DNA of 64,000 bases, taken from contig JAVJTA010000011.1 of NCBI GenBank assembly GCA_040219135.1, positions 310,001 to 374,000 on the forward strand. The letters are read 5' to 3'. Positions 35,543 to 43,206 of this stretch are shown one piece after another. The notes under the pieces are model-generated. The model ran no database searches. It saw only the letters and a program-made list of their open reading frames with translations, and was not told the DNA's origin. Each line of letters begins with the position of its first letter. Position 1 is the first letter of the stretch. Origin of the DNA: UBA7803 sp040219135 (GTDB taxonomy: Bacteria > Pseudomonadota > Gammaproteobacteria > Pseudomonadales > Azotimanducaceae). Both the position numbers and the translations under genes were made by a program.

Positions 35543-36142
35543 CTACTGGTTCTCGACCTCGAAGTTGTCGAGATGGAAGCGCCCGGTGTGGGCGGTGACA
35601 ATACCTACCGCCCCCTGCCCCATGCGATCGTTGCCGATTCTGGATTTCTCCTGGCCGTTTATCAGCAGCGCAATCTCGCTTCCGGACTCACGTAGCGTCA
35701 GCCGCGCTTTTGCCGACCGCATGTCGCCGAGCTGCAGCTTCATCCTTTCCTCGACCTTGCCCCCTTCGAAGTAGTGCAGGTTGACGCTCCGGTCGCCGCC
35801 CACCGTGAACATGAAGTACGAACGAGGGCTGTCGACATAGCCATACAGGATACCGGCGAGCGAGTCGCCGGAACCGCTCAAATGGGTCACATCCACTGAG
35901 ATTTCGCGACGGCCTGCCTCGCCCCGCTTCGGATTGAGGTAGTAGTACTGGATGTCGTATGCGGCGGCGGGGTTGTCGAACAACCAGCCGCCCTGCTGCG
36001 CCCTGGATACGGTCCACGCTTGACCCTGGTGCGGCTCGATGATGCCTTCCAGCGGACCCATGTCCGCAGACGCATTCGCGCACACCAGAGCGATAGCGGT
36101 TGCTGCGAGCGCGCTGGCAGGACGCCGCGCTAGTGATACCAT
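35543..36142 (-). CDS. Exported protein, probable jelly-roll fold, function unknown
   Basis: Protein of 199 aa with a signal peptide (cleavage near ANASA-D). The mature part has many short beta-strands ending in GAVGIVTAHTGRFHLDNFEV, which resembles the C-terminal strand of LamG/3-keto-disaccharide-hydrolase-like domains. No Cys in the mature region. No catalytic residues recognised. Convergent with the SDR, with 12 bp between the two stops. Confidence 0.65.
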   Translation of the reverse strand: MVSLARRPASALAATAIALVCANASADMGPLEGIIEPHQGQAWTVSRAQQGGWLFDNPAAAYDIQYYYLNPKRGEAGRREISVDVTHLSGSGDSLAGILYGYVDSPRSYFMFTVGGDRSVNLHYFEGGKVEERMKLQLGDMRSAKARLTLRESGSEIALLINGQEKSRIGNDRMGQGAVGIVTAHTGRFHLDNFEVENQ

Positions 36143-36302
36143 TTGTCACTCCTTGAGTTCACCGTACCGGTATAGGCGGAAAGCGAGTCATAACTGGCTC
36201 ACGCCGGAGCGGGCGACGGCATCAAAGTGGACGCAACGAGGAGGCGGCCATGGCGCCTATACTGTCCACTTCACTCTCCCGGCCACCTGAGGACGAGGCA
36301 CC

Positions 36303-37151
36303 ATGAAGATCGGGCTGTCCAACTTCCCAACGGTCTACTCGATGAGCGCCGTCGACCTCGGGCGCGCGGCGGAAGATCGGGGGTTCTCTTCGCTCTGGGT
36401 CGTGGAGCACACCCACGTGCCGGCATCCCGCGAGACCCCATACCCGCTCGGCGGTGATCTGCCCAGCGTCTATTGGGAAGCCTACGAGCCATTTACCTAC
36501 CTGGCGCAGGTTGCCGCGGTCACCAGGACCTTGCAGATCGGCACCGGCATCTGCCTTGCCGCGCAGCACCATCCGATTGCCCTGGCGAAGCGCGTCGCCT
36601 CCATCGATGCGATCTCCGGCGGCCGCTTCCTGTTCGGAGTCGGCGCCGGCTGGCTGGCGGAAGAAATGCACAACCACGGATTCGCCTACGAGGACCGCTG
36701 GAAGATTCTGCGCGAGCACGTTCTCGCCATGCAGGCCTGCTGGACCGAGAAGGACGCCGAGTTCCACGGCACCTACGTCGACTTCGACCCCGTGTGGGTC
36801 GAGCCCAAGCCAGTGAGCCAGCCACACCCGCCGGTGTACATCGGCGCCACGTCCACCTGGGCCATGGCGCGCATCGCGGAGTACGCGCAGGGCTGGTACC
36901 CGGTGCACGTGCCGGAGTTCGACGAACGCCTCGCTCAGCTCAAGGTCGAATGCGAGAAGCGTGGGCGCCGGCTGGAGGACATCGACATCGCGCTGCTCAC
37001 CATGCCGAACTCACAGGAAGTGATGGCCGATCTCAAGGAAAGGGGTGTCGGCCAGATCGTCCTCTCCCTGCCCACCGCCAATGCGGACGAATGCAATCGG
37101 GTCATGGATGGCTACGCGCAGATCATCGAGTGGGCGCGCGAGCTGGACTGA
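36303..37151 (+). CDS. LLM-class F420-dependent oxidoreductase
   Basis: Protein of 282 aa. MKIGLSNFPTVYSMSAVDLGRAAEDRGFSSLWV and DAISGGRFLFGVGAGW are typical of the F420-type luciferase-like family, smaller than the FMN-type LLM at 6097. If it uses F420, the cell must make or acquire that cofactor; many such annotated proteobacterial proteins may use FMN instead. No neighbouring gene shows its substrate. TATACT at 36256-36261 upstream could be a -10 element. Confidence 0.88.
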   Translation: MKIGLSNFPTVYSMSAVDLGRAAEDRGFSSLWVVEHTHVPASRETPYPLGGDLPSVYWEAYEPFTYLAQVAAVTRTLQIGTGICLAAQHHPIALAKRVASIDAISGGRFLFGVGAGWLAEEMHNHGFAYEDRWKILREHVLAMQACWTEKDAEFHGTYVDFDPVWVEPKPVSQPHPPVYIGATSTWAMARIAEYAQGWYPVHVPEFDERLAQLKVECEKRGRRLEDIDIALLTMPNSQEVMADLKERGVGQIVLSLPTANADECNRVMDGYAQIIEWARELD

Positions 37152-37167
37152 GACCGATTGCCTTCGA

Positions 37168-38358
37168 TCAGAGACGTTCCAGCCGGTCGAATGCTTCGTT
37201 GATGACCTGCTTATCGACACAGAACGCCATGCGGACATGGTGCTCTCCGGAGGGTCCGAAGGCGCTGCCAGGCGTCATGGAGACCGACCCCATGCTCTTC
37301 GAGTACGCGCAGGGCGAATTCGAACGAGTCCTGGTGCGGCGCGAGGATGCGCGGAAACACGTAGTAAGCACCCTGCGGGGCGACGTACTGGAACAGGTGG
37401 GGCACCCGGTCCAATCGTTCGCAGATCAGTGCGCGCCGCCGAATCAGCACGTCACGAAACTGCTGCACATGGCTCTGCTCGCCGGCCAGCGCGGCAATGG
37501 CCGCAATCTGCGAAATCCTCGGGGCGCAGATCATGTTCGCATCGTGCACCTTGAGCACCTGCCGACGCAGCCAGTCCGGCAACGCCAGGTAGCCGACCCG
37601 CCAGCCACTCATGGCATGAATATTGGAAAACGTGAACAGGGAAAACGTGAACAGATAGACCAGCTGTTCACGCAGTTCCTCTTGCGCCGCCGGGTTGAAG
37701 AACGGTTCTTCCGAATCGGACAGAATGTCCGAATAGGGATCGTCGATGACCAGCAGTACGCCGTGCTCCGCGAGCCGCTCCGCCACGCTCGCAGGTCGGC
37801 CTCGCTGAACACGGCGCCGGTGGGATTGGACGGTGACACCAGTATGAGCGCTTTGCTCCGCGGCGACAGGCACGCATCGAGTGCGTCCAGGTTCAACGCC
37901 CAGCCCGCTTCTTCGTCCAGACTCCAGGGCACCGGAGTGCCGCCGTTGAGGCGCACCTGCTGGTAGTGGGAAGCGAAACCGGGATCGGTGACGATGACCT
38001 CATCGCCCGGATCCAGAATCGCGCGCAACACCGAATTCACACCCTGCATGTTGCCTGCGCTGACGAACAGGTTGGCCTCAGAGTCCAGAGCGATTCCGGT
38101 ACGCGCCTGGTAGTGAGCGGCCGCCAGGCGACGCAACTCGGGCAGCCCGTCCGGCAGCGTGTACTTTCCGGCGTCCGGGTCCTCCGCCAACGCCCGAGCA
38201 GCTGCTCGCCGGATGTGTTTCGGCGTGCGGAAGGAAGGCAGACCCCAGGCCAGCGACGCGACATCCGGCACCGCGGCGCTGCGCAGGGCCATGTCTTTTA
38301 TGGCGGATACGCGTGCCTCAGCGACAGCGCTTGCGATCAGCCTCTCGTGCTCACTCAT
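37168..38358 (-). pseudogene. Class I/II PLP aminotransferase, degraded
   Basis: Remains of a roughly 390-aa aminotransferase read from 38358. It is intact through LSPRSKALILVSPSNPTGAVFSEADLR; near 37786-37793 a base is missing and the frame changes; it continues as AERLAEHGVLLVIDDPYSDI and then, near 37282-37289, a duplicated GACC (4 bp) shifts it again before PGSAFGPSGEHHVRM. In between, a 15-bp tandem duplication repeats LFTFS, and the PLP lysine expected in FSK-x-x-AM-x-GWR is Asn (FSNIHAMSGWR). Three independent lesions argue for true decay rather than assembly error. Confidence 0.85.
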
Positions 38359-38471
38359 ATCATGCGCTTCCTCGTCGGGTCTGCAGCCGGGCTGCGCTCC
38401 TAGCGATACGGCGAGAATAGCTCAGCCGCTGCGGGAATCACCTACACAGCACGACCCGCTGTTGGATTAAG

Positions 38472-38891
38472 GTGTCGTCTTCAGCCATCAGCGGGAACGC
38501 CAACTTGATCGATCTGAATCCGGACACGGTGCGCTTCATCATCGACAAGGCCCGGGAGTTCCAGGCCAGCGATTCGGTCAACCTGCCGCAGCCGCCGGTC
38601 TCGCTCGAGATCGATGAGTGGGGCGAGCGGGCGCTTGCCGAACACACCGAGGACTTCACCTATCTGGAACTCGCCAGCAACATCGAAGACCTCGAGCCCG
38701 ATCAGCAGATCTGCCTGGTCGCGTTGATGTGGCTGGGACGGGGCGATTTCTCAATCGAGGATTGGGATCAGGCGCTGCAGCGGGCGCGCGAGGAATACAA
38801 CGCCCGTACGGCCCAGTACCTGATCGCAACCCCGCTGGTGGCGGACTATCTGGAAGAGGCCTTGTCCCTGCACGGCTACGAGGACGATTGA
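38472..38891 (+). CDS. DUF3775 family protein
   Basis: Acidic 139-aa protein. LNPDTVRFIIDKAREFQA at the N-terminus and DQQICLVALMWLGRGDFSIEDW centrally are the DUF3775 signature; function unknown. The GTG at 38472 gives a short leader; TTG at 38505 (LIDLNPDT) would match the usual family start better. Divergent from the decayed aminotransferase. Confidence 0.8.
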   Translation: MSSSAISGNANLIDLNPDTVRFIIDKAREFQASDSVNLPQPPVSLEIDEWGERALAEHTEDFTYLELASNIEDLEPDQQICLVALMWLGRGDFSIEDWDQALQRAREEYNARTAQYLIATPLVADYLEEALSLHGYEDD

Positions 38892-38939
38892 GCCCGGCGC
38901 CGGGTCCTTGGCCCAGGCGACGACGCGTCAGCCGCTCCG

Positions 38940-39449
38940 TCAGTCAGGGCTCTTTCCTCCGCCGGACTTGTCGGCGGCGCCAGCCGGAGATTCCGCCGGC
39001 ACCGGGCGCGGTGCTTCTGCACTGACCGGCGGCTGATCGGGTCCCGGATCCATGTCGATGAAGCCTTTGAACATGGCTCCGTCTTCCAGGGTCACCCGCG
39101 GCGCGACGATGTTGCCGAACACCCGACCCGTCCGGGTGACCACGACCTTCTCGGTTCCGACGATGTCACCTGTCACCTCACCCTCGACGCGCACCAGCTT
39201 GGCCGTCGCGCCGGCGCTCACGCTGCCGGACTGGCCAATGGTCAGATCGTTTTCCGCCAGCGCAATGGAGCCTTCGACGCGGCAGTCGATGACCAGACTC
39301 TCGGCGCCGACGACGTCGCCGCGTATGGTAATCGTCTCGCCAATCCGGGCGATCTCGCGAGCGGCGGAGATTGCCTCCGGCATCCGCGGACGCCGACCCG
39401 GGGCGCGACTTTCGGGTTGCGGATCTTTCAGTTGGTCCAGGATCGACAT
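38940..39449 (-). CDS. Bactofilin (polymer-forming cytoskeletal protein)
   Basis: Protein of 169 aa. A central beta-helix of short repeats (ITIRGDVVGAESLVIDCRVEGSI, GEVTGDIVGTEKVVVTRTGRVFGNI) is flanked by a disordered N-terminus and a Pro/Ala-rich tail. Bactofilins polymerise without nucleotide and organise cell-wall enzymes or polar structures. Start ATG 39449 (MSILDQLKD). No peptidase or wall gene is adjacent. Confidence 0.9.
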   Translation of the reverse strand: MSILDQLKDPQPESRAPGRRPRMPEAISAAREIARIGETITIRGDVVGAESLVIDCRVEGSIALAENDLTIGQSGSVSAGATAKLVRVEGEVTGDIVGTEKVVVTRTGRVFGNIVAPRVTLEDGAMFKGFIDMDPGPDQPPVSAEAPRPVPAESPAGAADKSGGGKSPD

Positions 39450-39614
39450 GGCAGCATCCTTCCAGAGAGAGGTGACGTCCGGCTCGGGCGTGGTTTTTTG
39501 TGCCTGGTGTAATCCTAGCGTGACCGGGCTACCGCGAACACCTGCATCGTGAGTCAGGTCACGCTTTTCGCAGCCCGCTCTAACGCTCCGGCAAGGCATG
39601 CCTATGCTCAGACC

Positions 39615-39716
39615 ATGAATACTCAAACTGACGTGCTCACACAGGCCGAAACCATACTGCTCTCCACATCGCTCGCATTTCTGCTGGCGTCCATCGGCAT
39701 GCTGCTGCGCCTCTGA
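39615..39716 (+). CDS. Possible 33-aa single-span membrane peptide
   Basis: ATG to TGA frame of 34 codons: hydrophilic MNTQTDVLTQAET followed by a transmembrane-like ILLSTSLAFLLASIGMLL and a final Arg-Leu. The layout is that of many bacterial small membrane proteins. The upstream ribosome signal (GGCAAGG) is weak. It lies between convergently placed bactofilin and GFA upstream regions. May be chance. Confidence 0.3.
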   Translation: MNTQTDVLTQAETILLSTSLAFLLASIGMLLRL

Positions 39717-39748
39717 GGGGAGACCGAATCGGGTCCCGGACTCGACGA

Positions 39749-40183
39749 TCAGAGCAGCGTGGAAGCGTTCTTGTGGCCTGCCCACTTGGGCAGGCCGTCG
39801 TCCACGTCCAGCACCCGCTCCGCATAGAAGATGTGGCAACTGGGCCTGAACGACGCAGGCACCCGAGTGCCGAAGTCGAACAGGGTCGGGAACGCGAGCC
39901 ACATGGTGCGACCGTCGTCGGCGATGGGCGTTCCGCACAGCGCACAGCTCACCTTGCACGGCAGGATGCGTTCCGGCCGATTGCTCGCACTGTGGTAGAA
40001 GCGCAGATGCGGCTCGCCCGCCGTGAAGCGGACATCGCGCTTGTGAAAAATCGCCGCCCACTGCATGGGCGCACCATGCAGGCTGCGACAGGTGCTGCAG
40101 TGACAGACCTTGGCCTCTACCGGGTCCGCCAGAACCTCGTAGCGAACGGCGCCGCAGAAGCAGCGGGCGTGATGTACGGCCAT
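39749..40183 (-). CDS. GFA family (glutathione-dependent formaldehyde-activating-like) zinc protein
   Basis: Protein of 144 aa. The zinc-binding Cys pattern is visible: ARCFCGAVRYE, CHCSTCRSLHGAP and CALCGTPIADDG. The family includes formaldehyde-activating enzymes and CENP-V-like proteins; most members have no assigned reaction. ATG 40183 has GAGGG six bases upstream. Divergent from the transporter gene. Confidence 0.9.
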   Translation of the reverse strand: MAVHHARCFCGAVRYEVLADPVEAKVCHCSTCRSLHGAPMQWAAIFHKRDVRFTAGEPHLRFYHSASNRPERILPCKVSCALCGTPIADDGRTMWLAFPTLFDFGTRVPASFRPSCHIFYAERVLDVDDGLPKWAGHKNASTLL

Positions 40184-40289
40184 CGCGCGACCCTCGCTGA
40201 TCGGGTCTTCCATGGTAGCCCAGAGTCGACGGCCGTCGGCCGCTGCGCGATGACGTGATCGCAGACGCCGGTCGAGTATCATCGCCGAC

Positions 40290-41681
40290 ATGGTTGACGT
40301 AGCTGCCCCAGAACTCGACGCGTCCGGTCATCCGCGCAGCTTCAGCGCAACCGCGCCGCAACCACGCCTGAAGCTCAGCGTCATCTGGACCTACACCCTT
40401 TCCAGGGTCGCGTTCTCGCTGATGGGCGTGATGTTCGCCACCTACCTGCTCAAGTACGCCACCGACGTACTGCTCATCGCACCAGCCATCATGGGCACTC
40501 TGATCGCAGCATCACGGATCTGGGACGGATTCACCGATCCGCTGGTCGGCTACCTGTCCGACCGGACCCGGTCCCGCTTCGGTCGCCGCCGGATCTGGCT
40601 TTACGGCTCCGCCCTGCCCATGGCCCTGGGTATGGTCATGATCTGGGCGCCACCCGGCGACCTCAGCGGTGTGTGGCTGGTGGCCTGGATGGCGCTGGCA
40701 CTGCTGGTCTACGAAACCGCCAGCACCGCCTATCTCATCCCTCATGCAGCGCTCGGCATGGAACTTACCCCGCACTACCACGAGCGCACCCGCCTGTTCG
40801 GCTACGCACACATGATCGGCTTCATCGGCAGCCTGCTGGGATTGGGCATTCTGCAGTTCATGACCATGGCCGAGGACAAGCGCCATTTCGCCTTCGACAT
40901 GTCGATCGTCGCCGCGGCTACCGTGTTCTTCGCGGTGGTCGTGACCACCCGCTTCCTGCCGGAGCGGACCGAATATCAGGGCCGCGGCAGCACGAGCGTA
41001 CGGAGGTCCGTTCTGGACGTATTCAGAAACCCCCACGCCCGCCTCCTGCTCACCGTCTTTGCCATCGAGACCTATGGCATGGCCAGCATCATGACTTTGA
41101 CGCCCTACCTGGTGACCTACGTGTTCCCGCTGGAGGCGCTGCTGGTGGCGGTGATGGCTACCTATGCCATTCCCCAGGTCGTGTTCACGCCGTTCTGGAT
41201 GTGGCTGGCCCGACGGGTGGGCAAACAGCGCGCCTGGACCGGGGCTCTGTTGCTCTCCTGCGTTCCCTTCGTCGGTTTCTACCTGCTCGTGGCGCCCGGC
41301 GTGACGTTCTGGGTGCTGACGTTCGTCACCGGATTCCTGGCCGGTTGCGGCGCGGTGGTGCAACCGGCGATCCAGGCGGACGTGATCGACTACGACGAGC
41401 TCACCACCCACGACCGCAAGGAAGGCGCCTACCTCGCCGTGTGGAACCTGGTCCGCAAGTGCTCGGCGGCGTTGTGCGCGCTCATCGCCGGTCTGGTGCT
41501 GCAGTTCGCCGGATTCGAGCCGAACATGGAGCAGAGCGAGGAGACCCGACTGGCCATCAAGGCGACTTTCGCCCTGCTTCCCGCCGCCTGCTATCTGGCC
41601 GGCGGACTGTTGTTCACCCGTTTCGCCTTCAATGAAGTCGAGCATCTCGCGGCCCGACGGACCATCGAGGCGCGCGGCTGA
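40290..41681 (+). CDS. GPH/MFS-type sugar:cation symporter
   Basis: Integral inner-membrane transporter of 463 aa with about 12 hydrophobic segments. DGFTDPLVGYLSDRTRSRFGRRR is the typical loop of the glycoside-pentoside-hexuronide (GPH) family, and DVIDYDELTTHDRKEGAYL is the matching central motif. Substrates in the family are usually sugars; relatives near catabolic genes may carry other solutes. Followed 89 bp later by the P450. Confidence 0.92.
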   Translation: MVDVAAPELDASGHPRSFSATAPQPRLKLSVIWTYTLSRVAFSLMGVMFATYLLKYATDVLLIAPAIMGTLIAASRIWDGFTDPLVGYLSDRTRSRFGRRRIWLYGSALPMALGMVMIWAPPGDLSGVWLVAWMALALLVYETASTAYLIPHAALGMELTPHYHERTRLFGYAHMIGFIGSLLGLGILQFMTMAEDKRHFAFDMSIVAAATVFFAVVVTTRFLPERTEYQGRGSTSVRRSVLDVFRNPHARLLLTVFAIETYGMASIMTLTPYLVTYVFPLEALLVAVMATYAIPQVVFTPFWMWLARRVGKQRAWTGALLLSCVPFVGFYLLVAPGVTFWVLTFVTGFLAGCGAVVQPAIQADVIDYDELTTHDRKEGAYLAVWNLVRKCSAALCALIAGLVLQFAGFEPNMEQSEETRLAIKATFALLPAACYLAGGLLFTRFAFNEVEHLAARRTIEARG

Positions 41682-41770
41682 GCGTGCCGCCGGGCGCCCG
41701 ATGGCGGCCTCCTGCGACCGCGAATCGGGCGGTGTTATGATCGTCCCGTACCGCTTCGGGGGAGGGCCGC

Positions 41771-43033
41771 ATGGATTTCCAACAGTACGAACACGAACAC
41801 CAGCAGCGGCTGGAGAACGCTCGGAGCCACGCGGTGAGCCTGTCGCTCGACGAGATCGACGTCGCCCACTGGGATCTGATGCGCTTCGACACCATCTGGC
41901 CGTACTACGAGCGTCTGCGCCAGGAGTCCCCCGTGTTCTTCCACGAGCGCAGCATCGCCGGCCCCTACTGGTCCGTCACCAGCTACGATCTGGTCAAGAC
42001 CGTGGATACGGACGCGGCGCGCTTCTCCTCGGAGCCTTCCATCGGCCTGTTCACGCCGGAAGAAGCCGACGACACCTCCAGCTTCATCGCCATGGACGAC
42101 CCGAAGCATGCCGAGCATCGCAAGGTCGTCGCACCGGTCGCGGGACCGCGCAATCTGGCCGCCCTGGCACCAGCGATCCGCGAACGGGTGCGGGGCATTC
42201 TGGACAGTCTGCCGGTCGGCGAGCCGTTCAACTGGGTGGAGCGCGTTTCCATCGAACTCACCACCCAGATGCTGGCCACGCTGTTCGACTTCCCCTTCGA
42301 GGAGCGCTACAAGCTCACCCGTTGGTCCGACATTGCGACCTCGCCGAGAAAGGCCGGGCTGTGGAACACTCTGGAAGAGCGGCAGCGCGAGCTCGACGAG
42401 TGTCTCGACTACATGACCAGGCTCCGCAACGAGCGGGTCGACAACCCGGGCGGGCATGATCTGCTCACCATGCTGGCCCAAAGCGACAGTACCCGGGACA
42501 TGTCCTCCAGGCAGTTCCTCGGCACCCTGCTCCTGCTCATCATCGGCGGCAACGACACGACGCGGAACTCCATCTCCGGCGGCGTGCTGGCCATGAACCG
42601 CTGGCCGGAAGAGTTCGCCAAGCTGAAGTCGGACCGAGCCAGGATCCCGAATGCCGTGGCCGAGATCATCCGCTGGCAGACGCCGCTCGCCTTCATGCGT
42701 CGCACCACGACCGAAGACGTGGAGATCGGCGGCAAAGTCATTCCGAAAGGCGAGCGGGTGCTGATGTGGTACGCCTCGGGGAACCGGGACGAGACGGTGT
42801 TCGAGGACGCTGACCGCCTCGATGTCGAACGCAGGAACGCCCGCCAGCATCTCTCCTTCGGCTACGGCGTGCATCGCTGCATGGGCAACCGGGTTGCCGA
42901 ACTGCAGCTCAACATTCTCTGGGAAGAACTCCTCGACCGCTACCGCCGCATCGAGGTGGTGGGCGCTCCGGTGCGGGCGATTTCCAATTTCGTTCGCGGG
43001 TACACGGTGCTGCCGGTCAAGCTGCACGCCTGA
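41771..43033 (+). CDS. Cytochrome P450, CYP153-like (second copy)
   Basis: Protein of 420 aa, closely similar to the P450 at 7250-8509. I-helix GGNDTTRNS at 259-267, ExxR as EIIR, and heme loop FGYGVHRCMG with Cys370. RWQTPLAFMRRTTTED and MWYASGNRDE are CYP153-like; terminal alkane or fatty-acid hydroxylation is the expected activity. A TATGAT sequence at 41736-41741 may be its -10 element, so it probably has its own promoter. No redox partner genes adjacent. Confidence 0.92.
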   Translation: MDFQQYEHEHQQRLENARSHAVSLSLDEIDVAHWDLMRFDTIWPYYERLRQESPVFFHERSIAGPYWSVTSYDLVKTVDTDAARFSSEPSIGLFTPEEADDTSSFIAMDDPKHAEHRKVVAPVAGPRNLAALAPAIRERVRGILDSLPVGEPFNWVERVSIELTTQMLATLFDFPFEERYKLTRWSDIATSPRKAGLWNTLEERQRELDECLDYMTRLRNERVDNPGGHDLLTMLAQSDSTRDMSSRQFLGTLLLLIIGGNDTTRNSISGGVLAMNRWPEEFAKLKSDRARIPNAVAEIIRWQTPLAFMRRTTTEDVEIGGKVIPKGERVLMWYASGNRDETVFEDADRLDVERRNARQHLSFGYGVHRCMGNRVAELQLNILWEELLDRYRRIEVVGAPVRAISNFVRGYTVLPVKLHA

Positions 43034-43206
43034 ACGGCCGCGGCCGCGCCAGATCGCTCGCCTCCAGGCTGGTCCGCACCGACCGGCGACCGCGATCTGC
43101 GGGTCGCATCGACGCGCTCTATCGACGGGATAGTCAGATTCGATTGGAAACTCCCGCTGATTTCGTGGAGCCTATCGCCATAACCCGCCAACCCAAGGAC
43201 CGACTC

